NCBI GenBank assembly: GCA_947498985.1
Contig: CANMMF010000005.1
Location: 310,001 to 374,000, forward strand
DNA length: 64,000 nucleotides
DNA from: an uncultured Paracoccaceae bacterium
Lineage (GTDB): Bacteria > Pseudomonadota > Alphaproteobacteria > Rhodobacterales > Rhodobacteraceae
Reading direction: 5' to 3'
The position numbers and the translations under genes are program-made. How positions within the stretch are numbered: the stretch's first letter is position 1; each line of letters starts with the position of its first letter. Shown here one piece after another: positions 44,851 through 53,436 of the stretch. A model generated the notes under the pieces. That model saw nothing but the letters and a program-made list of their open reading frames with translations. It ran no database searches and was not told where the DNA came from.

Positions 44851-47385
44851 GTGACACGCTTCATTTTTTCGTTCTTTGGTGCGATCTTCTCGGTGGTGAC
44901 ACTGGGGACGATGATGATTGCCCTGACCATCGGGGCGGTGTTCTGGATGTATGGCCGCGATCTTCCGAGCCATGAAAGCCTTGCGCAATACACGCCCCCC
45001 ACGATCAGCCGGATCTATTCGGTCGAGGGCCAGGTGATCGACGAGTTTGCGCAGGAGCGGCGTCTCTTCACACCGGCGCAGGAAATTCCCGATCTGATCA
45101 AGCAGGCCTTCATCTCCGCCGAGGACAAGAATTTCTACGACCACCAGGGCTATGACGTGCGCGGCATCGCCGCCGCCGCCGTGCAGGCGGTGCAGAGCCG
45201 CGGCCGCGACGTGCGCGGGGCCTCGACCATCACTCAGCAGGTGATGAAGAATTTCCTTCTGTCGGGGGACCGCCGGGCGGAGCGCAAGATCAAGGAGATC
45301 ATCCTGGCATCCCGCGTCGAGTCGGCGCTGAGCAAGGAAAAGATCCTCGAGCTTTATCTCAACGAGATCTTTCTGGGCCAGAACTCCTACGGCGTGACGG
45401 CGGCCGCGCAGGTTTATTTCAACAAGACCCTGGCCGAGCTTGCCCCGCATGAAGCCGCCTTCCTGGCCTCGCTGCCCAAGGCGCCCTCGGATTACCACCC
45501 GGTGCGCCAGAAAGACCGCCTGCAGACCCGCCGCGACTTCGTGCTCGAGGAGATGTACGAGAACGGCTATCTGAGCCGCGAGGAATACGAGATCGAGGTC
45601 GCAATGCCGCTGCGTTCGGTACAGAACGGCGATTTCGACACGTACAAGCTCGCTCTGCCGCCGCGCGACTATTTCACCGACGAGATCCGCCGCCAGCTCT
45701 CGCGTGATTTCGGAGAGGAGCAGTTCCTCTCGGGCGGCTATTCGGTGCGCGCCACGCTCAATCCCGACATGCAGGAAGTGGCCGCCGCGGCGCTGCGCAA
45801 GGCGCTGGAGGATTACGACCGCAGCCTCGGGCGCTGGCGCGGCACCGGCAAGACGATCCCCGCGGAGACGCTTACCGAAGAGGCGCAGTGGCGCGAGGCC
45901 CTGTCGGAGATCCGCGTCGCCCGCGATGTCGACCTCGAACACAAGTGGCACGTCGCCGTGGTCCGTGAGGTGCGCGAGAACGAGCTTTTGCTGGGCATCG
46001 AGGATGTGCCGCTCGACGATCCGCGCGGCATGACCCTGCCGCGCGCCGACACAAGCTGGTTCCAGGGCAGCCTGTTCGACAATTTCGAAGCCGGTGACGT
46101 GGTGCATATCCGCGAGCGCACCGAAGGCGGGCAGTTCCAGCGCTGGAGCCTGCGGCAGGTGCCCGCGGTGCAGGGCGGCTTCATGGCGATGGACGTCAAC
46201 ACCGGCCGGGTGATCGCCATGCAGGGCGGGTTTTCCTACCAGCATTCGGTCTTCAACCGCGCCACCCAGGCGCTGCGCCAGCCGGGCTCTAGCTTCAAGC
46301 CTTTTGTCTACGCCTCCGCGCTCGACAGCGGCTACACACCTGCCACAATCGTCGTGGACGCGCCCATCGAGATCAACACGCCGCAGGGCGTGTGGCGGCC
46401 CAAGAACGCGTCGAACCGCTTTTACGGGCCCGCGCCGCTGCGCACGGGCATCGAGCAGTCGCGCAACCTGATGACCATCCGTCTTGCGCAGGAGATCGGC
46501 ATGGACGTGGTCGGGCGCTATGCCGAACGGTTCGGGGTCTATGACAATATGGGCCGGGTGCTGGCCAACGCGCTTGGCGCCGACGAGACGACGCTCTTCA
46601 AGATGGTCGCGGCCTACGCGATGTTCGCCAATGGCGGAGAGCGGGTGCAGCCGACGCTGGTCGACCGGGTGCAGGACCGCTACGGCAACACGATCTATTC
46701 CCATGATGCGGCGGACGGCAACAAGCGGGTCTGCGTGGATTGCGACGATCCCAACCTGCCGCCGGGCCGCGCGCCGCGCATCGTGAACGAGCGCGAGCGG
46801 GTGATGGATCCGGTCACCGCCTACCAGCTTACCTCGATGATGCAGGGTGTGGTGGAGCGCGGCACCGCCCGCAAGACCGTGAGCCTCGATGTGCCCACCG
46901 CGGGCAAGACCGGCACCACCAACGATGCCAAGGATGTCTGGTTTGTGGGCTTCACCTCCAACATCGTGGCGGGCTGTTACATCGGGTATGACACGCCGCG
47001 CAGTCTCGGGCGTGGCGCGTCGGGCGGCGGGTTTTGCGGGCCGGTCTTCACGCGCTTCATGCGCGAGGCGGTCAAGACCTATGGCGGCGGCGCGTTCCGG
47101 GTGCCTGAAGAGTGCCAGTTCATCGGCATCGACCGCTTCTCCGGCGCGCGTGTGGGCAGCGGCGCCTCCGGCCCGAACGTGGTGTCCGAGTGTTTCCGCG
47201 AGGGCGAAGAGCCGATCTTCGGCATCCAGTTCGATGGTGGCTTTGCGGTCTCCGGCGCGTTCGACCTGATCCGTCCGAACGAACAGGGCGGCGGCGCGCG
47301 GCAGGTCACCACTTCGACCGGCGAACGCGCGGTGGTGGGCCCGAAGGCGGGCTTTGGCACGCTGAGCTCGGGCGGGCTTTACTGA
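44851..47385 (+). CDS. mrcA: Penicillin-binding protein 1A
   Basis: An 844-residue bifunctional peptidoglycan synthase. It has an N-terminal membrane anchor at about residues 8-33. The GT51 glycosyltransferase has catalytic Glu91 (ISAEDKNFYDHQG) and GASTITQQVMKNFLL; an OB-like inserted domain lies between about 300 and 440. The transpeptidase has Ser480 in SSFKP, the SRN motif (IEQSRNLMT) and K686-T-G. All catalytic motifs are intact. The start is GTG 44851. It follows the amidase; in many alphaproteobacteria the next gene is prfB, but here 3.3 kb of atypical DNA separates them. Confidence 0.96.
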   Translation: MTRFIFSFFGAIFSVVTLGTMMIALTIGAVFWMYGRDLPSHESLAQYTPPTISRIYSVEGQVIDEFAQERRLFTPAQEIPDLIKQAFISAEDKNFYDHQGYDVRGIAAAAVQAVQSRGRDVRGASTITQQVMKNFLLSGDRRAERKIKEIILASRVESALSKEKILELYLNEIFLGQNSYGVTAAAQVYFNKTLAELAPHEAAFLASLPKAPSDYHPVRQKDRLQTRRDFVLEEMYENGYLSREEYEIEVAMPLRSVQNGDFDTYKLALPPRDYFTDEIRRQLSRDFGEEQFLSGGYSVRATLNPDMQEVAAAALRKALEDYDRSLGRWRGTGKTIPAETLTEEAQWREALSEIRVARDVDLEHKWHVAVVREVRENELLLGIEDVPLDDPRGMTLPRADTSWFQGSLFDNFEAGDVVHIRERTEGGQFQRWSLRQVPAVQGGFMAMDVNTGRVIAMQGGFSYQHSVFNRATQALRQPGSSFKPFVYASALDSGYTPATIVVDAPIEINTPQGVWRPKNASNRFYGPAPLRTGIEQSRNLMTIRLAQEIGMDVVGRYAERFGVYDNMGRVLANALGADETTLFKMVAAYAMFANGGERVQPTLVDRVQDRYGNTIYSHDAADGNKRVCVDCDDPNLPPGRAPRIVNERERVMDPVTAYQLTSMMQGVVERGTARKTVSLDVPTAGKTGTTNDAKDVWFVGFTSNIVAGCYIGYDTPRSLGRGASGGGFCGPVFTRFMREAVKTYGGGAFRVPEECQFIGIDRFSGARVGSGASGPNVVSECFREGEEPIFGIQFDGGFAVSGAFDLIRPNEQGGGARQVTTSTGERAVVGPKAGFGTLSSGGLY

Positions 47386-47751
47386 GGGGCGCTCTGCACC
47401 CGGGCCCTTTACGGTATGTGTTGCACCGGAAGCGCCCGGGGACAGCATGAGAGGTTCCGGCAGGCGGACGCGCCCGCAGAAATCTGCGAGGGCGATGCCG
47501 GTCTGACTGTCGGGTCAGCGGGACGCAGCCGCCTGTTTCTCACGCCGCTCCAGCCGCCGCGAGAGTCCTTTCGCATCCGCGGCGGCAAGTCTTGCGAAGC
47601 TGTTGGATCTGTCAGGCTCCGGCGCCGGGGTTTCTAGGTGAACCACCTGGTGAATCGCGACGATACTTCTGTTTTACCTAGATAATTCGTCAAATTTGTG
47701 AGTTGGTACCCGCATTCGCGCAGGGATTATGTTCAAGTGAAGAGGCACTTT
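47386..47751. other. Intergenic left edge of the mrcA-prfB island
   Basis: 366 bases without a convincing gene. The first 240 are GC-rich like the chromosome. From about 47630 the sequence turns AT-richer and carries the dyads AGGTG-AAC-CACCT (47634-47646) and CTAGGT/ACCTAG (about 47632 and 47678), probably promoter or operator material for the solute-binding-protein genes. A minus-strand frame ending at 47515 with about 50 codons has protein-like composition but no ATG. Confidence 0.4.
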
Positions 47752-48649
47752 ATGAAGATATTTTTGCCGGGTGGACACCGTCGATTTTGTCGTTGCCTGT
47801 CGCTGCCGCGCTGATGCTGCCCCAGACTGCTGCCGCGAGGTCTGTCTCCGAGATCATGGACTCCGGTGCGCTCAGGGCCTGTGTGCCGACGGCCAACCCT
47901 CCGGATGGCGAGGTTATTCCGAAGGGCTGCACCGGGTATTGCGAGTACAAGGGGGTCATTGGGGAGATGGTCGCAGCCTTTGCGCATAGTCTCGATCTGG
48001 AACCGGAATACTGGGTGTCGAGCTGGGATGGGTTGTTCCACAACGAGGCGGTCAGACAATCAAGGAGGCCAGCTACACGCCGAGGGTGATGGCAGAAGAA
48101 CAGTGCGACATGATCGGCGCGGTCATGGTCTCGCTGGACTGGCGACGGCGCAAGATGGAGATGAAGTGTTTCCTGCCCAGCCGCATGACGATCGTGGCCC
48201 ACAAGGACACGGCGGACAGTTTGCGCAACGTTTCGGATCTGGGCGGGCTGACGGTCTTGGTCGAGCAAAGCATGTCCTTGCACAGCTGGGTTGACGAACA
48301 GAATGCCGGTCCGTTGAAGGACAATCCCATTGAAATCGACTTTCGGCCTTTTGACGAGAGCATCCCGGCCGTTGACCGGGGAGACGCCGATTTCACCGTC
48401 GTGTCGGTGCTGGACGCGCTCTACCATACCCGAAATCTGGTCAAGAACTCTTCGGTGTCGTTTGCCGTGGGGCCGATTGACGAGGGTTGCTGGGGATACC
48501 GGAAGGGGGATGCGGAGATGGGCGCATTGATCGAAGGGTTCTTTCAGGACCAGACCGCCGATCCGAAGTCTGAACTGAGCCTCACCTGGGAGCGGTATTA
48601 CGGAATGTCCTTTGGCGATTTCGTGCGACTGGTCAGCACCATCGGATGA
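47752..48649 (+). pseudogene. Frameshifted family-3 solute-binding protein gene
   Basis: Two open pieces make one protein like the downstream gene. Piece 1 (SEIMDSGALRACVPTANPPD to SSWDGLFHNEA) is in one frame and piece 2 (GQTIKEASYTPRVMAEEQCD to FVRLVSTIG) in another. The break is at about 48047-48053, where one base is missing compared with the paralogue's FENETGEVVQSAVYDPR. A second break near 47768 separates ATG 47752 (MKIFLP) from the hydrophobic signal-peptide region (TPSILSLPVAAALMLPQ). Each break needs a one-base gain to be repaired, so this is probably a pseudogene rather than programmed frameshifting; assembly error is possible. The stop overlaps the next ATG. Confidence 0.75.
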
Positions 48650-49551
48650 GACGGATTCTCACGCTTGCTACGGGACTGGTGGCCACTTTTTCGACAGCGG
48701 TGCATGCGACATCGCTGGCCCAGATCCGCGAACGCGGCAGCCTGAATGCCTGCGTGGCGATGATCGACGAGAGGCTTGTCGACAAGTCGCCGGAAAATTG
48801 CACGCAGGATTGTGTTTTTTCCGGGCTGATCATCGAACAGGTCAACGCGTTTGCTGAAAGTCTTGGTGGCCTGTCGATGTCGTTGAAAGAAGTCGGCTGG
48901 TCCGAGCAGTTCGAAAACGAAACCGGTGAGGTGGTTCAAAGCGCAGTCTATGATCCGCGTTTGCTCGCCGACGGGTCCTGCGATCTGTTTGTGTCCAACC
49001 TGACGGTCTTGCCCTGGCGGCTGCGGAAAATGAACATCGTTCCGCTGTTCCGGAGCCGGATGATCGTGATGGTGAATGCCGCGCGTGTCGGAGAGTTTGC
49101 CGATCTCAAGACGCTGAGCGGCCGGACGGCGGCTGTTTTGCAGGACTCGTCTTTCCAGGAGTGGATTGACGCGCGTAACCTCGACACGTTTCAGGACAAT
49201 CCGATCGCAATTGCGCCCATCCTCTTGGGGGAAACCTTCGATCATGTGGCGGATGGCAAGGCCGATTTTGCGATTTCGGATGCTGACATTGCCGGGCTTG
49301 CGATGAAGACACGCCCAAGCGATGTCGCCCCGGTCTTCGCTGTAGGGGACACGCAGGATATCGGTTGGGGTGTGTCACATAACGCACCCGCGCTGGCACA
49401 GCGGGTGGCGCAGTCTTGCGACGCATCCAGATCCGATCCGACGTCACAGGTCAACCTGATCTGGCAGCGCTGGCTTGGGGTGACCATTCCTCAATTCGAG
49501 GCTCTGGTATCTGCGCTTCCGGGCGATCAGGCGTCCCCTCCGGGCCCGTAA
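48646..49551 (+). CDS. Family-3-like periplasmic solute-binding protein (orphan)
   Basis: A 301-residue exported protein: signal peptide MRRILTLATGLVATFSTAVH, then LAQIRERGSLNACVAMID typical of SBP_bac_3 binding proteins of amino-acid ABC transporters. Cysteines at NACV, ENCTQDC and GSCDLF are conserved in the frameshifted neighbour, so disulfides are likely. No permease or ATPase genes are near. The two genes are paralogues (about one-third identical by eye) and overlap by four bases, as in a former operon. The function could be an orphan chemosensory or scavenging receptor; the ligand is unknown. Codon use is less GC-extreme than in neighbours. Confidence 0.72.
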   Translation: MRRILTLATGLVATFSTAVHATSLAQIRERGSLNACVAMIDERLVDKSPENCTQDCVFSGLIIEQVNAFAESLGGLSMSLKEVGWSEQFENETGEVVQSAVYDPRLLADGSCDLFVSNLTVLPWRLRKMNIVPLFRSRMIVMVNAARVGEFADLKTLSGRTAAVLQDSSFQEWIDARNLDTFQDNPIAIAPILLGETFDHVADGKADFAISDADIAGLAMKTRPSDVAPVFAVGDTQDIGWGVSHNAPALAQRVAQSCDASRSDPTSQVNLIWQRWLGVTIPQFEALVSALPGDQASPPGP

Positions 49552-49645
49552 CATGCCCGAAACGTGGCGTGCCCCCATCGGGTGGTCCGCATTGTTTTGG
49601 GCCGTTCGGCCCCGTGCTGGTGAACCCGGATGGATGAACTGTCGA

Positions 49646-49914
49646 TCATCCGGATATCACCCTTATAAGCCTCTGATCCAGCTTGCAAATTGCGGGCCTG
49701 TCGGCCCGCTCTGCGCCAACGGTTGAAGCGTTCACAAAGGTCGTATGGAGGCCGTTCCGCTCCGGAACATCCACCCAGACGCGCACCTGTGCGACGTCGC
49801 CTGAAAAGACCGTTCGGCCCCTTGCGATCGTCAACACGTGCTTGCCGCAGATCCTGTTCGCACGCAGCGGCTGGAGCGTCGACCAGCGAAATCCGTCAAA
49901 TCGCGACGCGCCAT
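49646..49914 (-). mobile_element. IS5-family transposase fragment
   Basis: Reading from ATG 49914, MARRDLTDF begins an IS5-type N-terminus, and after a frame change near 49835 come HVLTIARGRTVFSGD, WVDVPERNGLHTTFVN and RADRPAI. The last parts match the IS5 pattern LR-G-PWRDLPERYGP-TT-YNRF. Only the first third of the transposase remains, with at least one frameshift. No terminal inverted repeats could be set with confidence. The element is dead. Confidence 0.65.
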
Positions 49915-50011
49915 TCTCCCCTCATGCTCTTTCGCAGAGGTGAAGCACAGGAAAACCAATCGGTGCATCCCATCATGTGTATGTGACCTGGTGGCGCATT
50001 CTGGTTCTCGA

Positions 50012-50557
50012 TCATGCCGCTTTGCAGTAGTTGCAGCACTCCTGGTCGCTGAAGAGGTCGCATACATGACCGACCGCCTGCCAAAGCGCATGCCAGGTCC
50101 GGGCGGCAACCTTTCTGACCAGCGTCTTCCGTTCCCAGAATGCCATTTCTTTGGGGGTCCGATCCGGGCTGTGGGGCGGCAGGAACAGGAACCATGCGCC
50201 GATGTCACGCAGGGCTCGGGCAGCGCCGGGGTGCTTGTGGCCCGGCATGGTGTCGGGATGACCACGTCGCCGGTCGGTTGTGTCGAAACCGGTCGGGTCG
50301 TGACATACAGGTCGGACCTCTCCCGGTGCATCACGCCGTGGATGAATGTCCGGGTGTCCCAGCCCGCGAACGCTGCGTGATCGACCCGGCGGTGCCCTCA
50401 AGGGACCCTGCCGCTTCGGCGCAGGCGACCCGGTCAAACGCCTGTCGCGCACCATGTCGTTGACAGACTTGATCGACGCACACCGCCGCCACAAAGCACC
50501 TTCACGCAACTCGACGGGATGCGTTTGCCCTTCTCGGGCGACCGTATCCGCCCTCAT
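50012..50557 (-). mobile_element. IS630-family transposase remnant
   Basis: The minus frame 50557-50012 starts with an IS630 helix-turn-helix piece (SVNDMVRDRRLTGSPAPKRQ) and ends with the C-terminal domain LFLPPHSPDRTPKEMAFWER and WQAVGHVCDLFSDQECCNY. The centre of the transposase, including most of the DDE core, is missing; the second frame holds GDVVIPT, the decayed GDVVIMDNL region. It is an internally deleted, frameshifted remnant. The interval 50558-50707 beyond it shows nothing recognisable apart from the prfB upstream region. Confidence 0.72.
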
Positions 50558-50707
50558 GACCTGAAATCACGGGCTGATCGATTTGGTGTCGCCGCGGTCT
50601 GATCTGCACCACCTCGGGCGGCCCGGGTTTAAGCTGCGGCTCTCCCTTGTTCCTTGCCCACCGCCTTGCTACACCCTCGGATCTGAGCACAGAAGACAGG
50701 ATCGCCC

Positions 50708-51835
50708 ATGCGCGCCGAAGCCCAGAACAACGTGGAAAAGATTGGCAAGTCGCTGGACCTTCTGGCGCAGCGGCTGGATGTGGACACCGCCCAGCACCGG
50801 CTGGAGGAGTTCAACGCGCGGGTCGAGGATCCGACGCTCTGGGATGATCCGGAGGCGGCACAGAAGCTGATGCGCGAGCGACAGTTGCTGATCGACGCGA
50901 TGGAGACCTACAGCTCGATCAAGCAGGAGATGTCCGATCAGGTCGAGCTGATCGAGATGGGCGAGATGGAGGACGACCAGGAGATCGTCGCTGAGGCCGA
51001 AGAGGCGCTGAAAGCACTGGTCGAGAAGGCCGCCAAGAAGGAGCTCGAGGCGCTGCTCGACGGTGAGGCCGATGGCAATGACACGTTTCTGGAGATCAAC
51101 GCTGGTGCCGGCGGCACCGAAAGCTGCGACTGGGCCAGCATGCTGGCGCGGATGTATGTCCGCTGGGCCGAAAAGCGCGGCTTTGACGTGGAGCTGCAAT
51201 CCGAGAGCGCGGGCGAAGAGGCGGGGATCAAATCCGCGTCCTACAAGATCTCGGGTCACAATGCCTATGGCTGGCTGAAATCCGAAAGCGGAGTGCACCG
51301 GCTGGTGCGGATCTCGCCTTATGACAGTGCGGCGCGGCGGCACACCTCGTTCTGTTCGGTCTGGGTCTACCCGGTGGTCGATGACAATATCGAGATCGAG
51401 GTGAACCCCTCGGAGATCCGCATCGACACCTACCGGTCCTCGGGTGCGGGGGGGCAGCATGTGAACACCACCGATTCCGCGGTGCGGATCACCCATATTC
51501 CCACCGGGATTGTGGTGACGAGTTCGGAAAAATCCCAGCACCAGAACCGCGACATCGCGATGAAGGCCCTGAAATCAAGGCTGTACCAGCAGGAGCTGGA
51601 CCGCCGCAACGAAGCGATCAACGCCGCCCACGAGGCCAAGGGGGATGCGGGCTGGGGCAACCAGATCCGGTCCTACGTGCTGCAGCCTTATCAGATGGTC
51701 AAGGATCTGCGCACCAATGTGGAGACCTCGGACACGTCGGGCGTGCTGGATGGCGGGCTCGATCCGTTCATGGCGGCCACGCTGGCGCTGAAAGTGTCTG
51801 GCAAGAGCCGGGCGGAGGCCGCGGCGGAGGAGTGA
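50708..51835 (+). CDS. prfB: Peptide chain release factor 2
   Basis: A 375-residue class I release factor that reads UGA and UAA. The peptidyl-tRNA hydrolysis motif GAGGQHVN gives GGQ at 248-250. The codon-recognition loop reads [15 protein letters not shown], where SPY replaces the SPF of E. coli RF2. The N-terminal domain is continuous: there is no in-frame TGA near codon 26, so E. coli-style autoregulatory frameshifting is absent, as in other alphaproteobacteria I recall. ATG 50708 is preceded by an AAGACAGGA stretch. A 96-bp tandem repeat begins about 30 bases past the stop. Confidence 0.96.
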   Translation: MRAEAQNNVEKIGKSLDLLAQRLDVDTAQHRLEEFNARVEDPTLWDDPEAAQKLMRERQLLIDAMETYSSIKQEMSDQVELIEMGEMEDDQEIVAEAEEALKALVEKAAKKELEALLDGEADGNDTFLEINAGAGGTESCDWASMLARMYVRWAEKRGFDVELQSESAGEEAGIKSASYKISGHNAYGWLKSESGVHRLVRISPYDSAARRHTSFCSVWVYPVVDDNIEIEVNPSEIRIDTYRSSGAGGQHVNTTDSAVRITHIPTGIVVTSSEKSQHQNRDIAMKALKSRLYQQELDRRNEAINAAHEAKGDAGWGNQIRSYVLQPYQMVKDLRTNVETSDTSGVLDGGLDPFMAATLALKVSGKSRAEAAAEE

Positions 51836-51864
51836 TCTTTCGGTTTGGTCCGGTTCCGGGGTTT

Positions 51865-52088
51865 GCCTGTCCGCCCCGCCGGGCGGCCGCGCTGGCGCTC
51901 GGAGTGACCGGTGAGTGCTCGGGGCGGCGTGATGTTTCGTTGAGGGTTGATCCGGGACTGGCTTGTCCGCCCTGCCGGGCGGCCGCGCTGGCGCTTGGAG
52001 TGACCGGTGAGTGCTCGGGGCGGCGTGATGTTTCGTTGAGGGCTGATCCGGGATTGGCTTGTCCGCCCTGCTGGGCGGCCGCGCCTGG
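51865..52088. repeat. Tandem repeat, period 96 bp, about 2.3 copies
   Basis: Units begin at 51865, 51961 and 52057 with GCYTGTCCGCCC; the third stops at 52088. Identity between units 1 and 2 is above 95%. Each unit has the dyad CCGCCCNGCCGGGCGGCCGC and then GTGACCGGTGAGTGCTCGGG. The period is a multiple of three, so frames stay open on both strands (a plus frame from 51832 and a minus frame over 51691-52254); I judge these non-coding. It lies between prfB and copy C of the palindromic element. Confidence 0.88.
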
Positions 52089-52110
52089 GTCGTGGCGCGG
52101 GGTGTGGTGG

Positions 52111-52310
52111 TTCAGGACTCACCAGAGCGAAAACGCGTTCGCGCAGGGGCCGTCCCGCGCCTGATCCGTCTCTGACATCGGCGACGGCCCGCGTCCAGCG
52201 CAATGGCCGTCTCCCCGCAAGCGGGGCCCCTCGGCAATTCCGCTGGACCCGCACCGCCGCCGATCTCTGTCCGGGCTCAGGCGAGGGACGGCTCCGGAGC
52301 GAACGCGCGG
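52111..52310 (+). repeat. ~200-bp imperfect-palindrome dispersed element, copy C
   Basis: Left end TTCAGGACTCACCAGAGCGA, centre CCCCGC-AA-GCGGGG (52213-52226) inside GGCCGTCTCCCC and GGGGCCCCTCGGCA, right end GGCTCCGGAGCGAACGC. The arms pair loosely over about 75 bases (for example CGTCCAGCG with CGCTGGACC). Orientation is as in copy A. It lies 22 bases after the 96-bp tandem repeat and 69 bases before the DUF2189 gene. Confidence 0.84.
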
Positions 52311-52379
52311 CTTGTCCGGCGGGCGGTGCTGCGCTTTACTGGCGTAGCGGAGGCGCGGATCATCGAGGGAGGATTGCGG

Positions 52380-53189
52380 ATGCCGGACACACCCAAACCC
52401 GGGTTGCCGGAGCTGGGACGGGCGGATGCGGCGCTCATGCGCGAAGCGCTGCGGCGCGGCTGGCGCGACATGTGGCGGGCGCCGGGATATGCGCTGATCT
52501 TTGCGGGTGTTTACGTGCTGGGCGGCTGGCTGATGACCTGGATCACCATGGCCACCGGGCAAAGCTACTGGCTGATCTTTGCGGCGATCGGGTTTCCGCT
52601 GATCGCGCCTTTCGCGGCGGTGGGATTTTACGACATCTCGCGCCGGATCACGCAGGGGCGGCCGCTGGAGGCCGCGGGGATCTTCGGCGTCGTTTTCCGG
52701 CAATCGAAGCGGCAGTTGCCGTCAATCTGCGCGATCATCATCGTGGTGTTTCTCTTCTGGTTCTTTCTGGCACATATGATCTTTGCGCTGTTTCTGGGGC
52801 TGTCGACGATGACCAATGTCTCGTCGAGCTTTGACGTCTATTTCACGCCCAACGGGATGATGATGCTGGTGGTGGGCACGCTGGTGGGCGCGGCATTTGC
52901 GAGCCTGCTTTACATGATCACCGTGCTGGCGCTGCCGCTGCTGCTGGACCGCGAGATCGATTTTGTGACCGCGATGATCACCTCGTTCCAGTTCGTGCTG
53001 TCGCAGCCGGTTCTGATGTTCGGCTGGGCGGCGTTCATCGCCGTCGCCACCTTCGTTGCAATGTTGCCGGGGTTTCTGGGGCTGCTGGTGGTGCTGCCGG
53101 TGCTGGGGCATGCGACCTGGCATCTTTACGACATGCTGGCCTATGGTCCGGCGCGCGGCGCAGATGAGATTGTGGCAAACGGCGCCTGA
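52380..53189 (+). CDS. DUF2189 integral membrane protein
   Basis: A 269-residue protein with six membrane segments. PGYALIFAGVYVLGGWLMTW (first segment), FPLIAPFAAVGFYDISRRI and the final PVLGHATWHLYDMLAYG block are the recurring marks of DUF2189. GAGGGAGG stands seven bases before ATG 52380. The family has no established function; relatives often lie beside cytochrome oxidase or respiratory genes, but nothing of that kind is adjacent here. Confidence 0.82.
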   Translation: MPDTPKPGLPELGRADAALMREALRRGWRDMWRAPGYALIFAGVYVLGGWLMTWITMATGQSYWLIFAAIGFPLIAPFAAVGFYDISRRITQGRPLEAAGIFGVVFRQSKRQLPSICAIIIVVFLFWFFLAHMIFALFLGLSTMTNVSSSFDVYFTPNGMMMLVVGTLVGAAFASLLYMITVLALPLLLDREIDFVTAMITSFQFVLSQPVLMFGWAAFIAVATFVAMLPGFLGLLVVLPVLGHATWHLYDMLAYGPARGADEIVANGA

Positions 53190-53217
53190 AATGGCACGGG
53201 CCGCGCCGGGGACGGGG

Positions 53218-53436
53218 TCAGGCCTCCCGCCCGCGGGCTTTCAGTCTGGCGTGCAACGCTGCGGCGCGCGGGTCGCCCAGCTCCAGCGCAAAGACATAAG
53301 CGTGGGTGAGGAAAAAGCAGGCGGCGTCGGGGTCCGCCGCGGCCTCTGCCGCGTCGGTGTAGAGCCCGACCAGCGCCTCCTTGTCCTGCTTTGCATGCGC
53401 CGCGAGCAGGCGGTCGTCAAGCGCTTCCGCCGCCAT
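53218..53436 (-). CDS. Small hypothetical protein
   Basis: A 72-residue frame from ATG 53436: MAAEALDDRLLAAHAKQDKE, ALVGLYTDAAEAAADPDAAC, then FFLTHAYVFALELGDPRAAA. It has an all-helical, TPR-like look (alternating small and large hydrophobics). The start lies within the last 20 bases of the Rieske gene, so it is the next gene in the same transcript. No named family is recognised, but the pattern is convincingly coding. Confidence 0.62.
   Translation of the reverse strand: MAAEALDDRLLAAHAKQDKEALVGLYTDAAEAAADPDAACFFLTHAYVFALELGDPRAAALHARLKARGREA

Noticed and set aside
47515-47676. A ~50-codon minus-strand frame with protein-like composition ending SRRLERREKQAAASR
   Set aside because: No ATG, an in-frame stop just upstream and no recognisable family. 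It may be a fragment of a lost gene, but cannot be supported.
47760-48060. Programmed -1 frameshifting in the solute-binding-protein gene
   Set aside because: Neither break has a slippery heptamer with a following stem, and two separate shifts would be needed. Decay or sequencing error is simpler.
50708-50800. RF2 autoregulatory frameshift at the start of prfB
   Set aside because: The frame is continuous through the first 60 codons with no in-frame TGA.
51691-52254. Open frames on both strands through the 96-bp tandem repeat, encoding 32-residue repeats
   Set aside because: They stay open because the period is divisible by three. They overlap prfB and element C and lack start signals and protein-like conservation between units.
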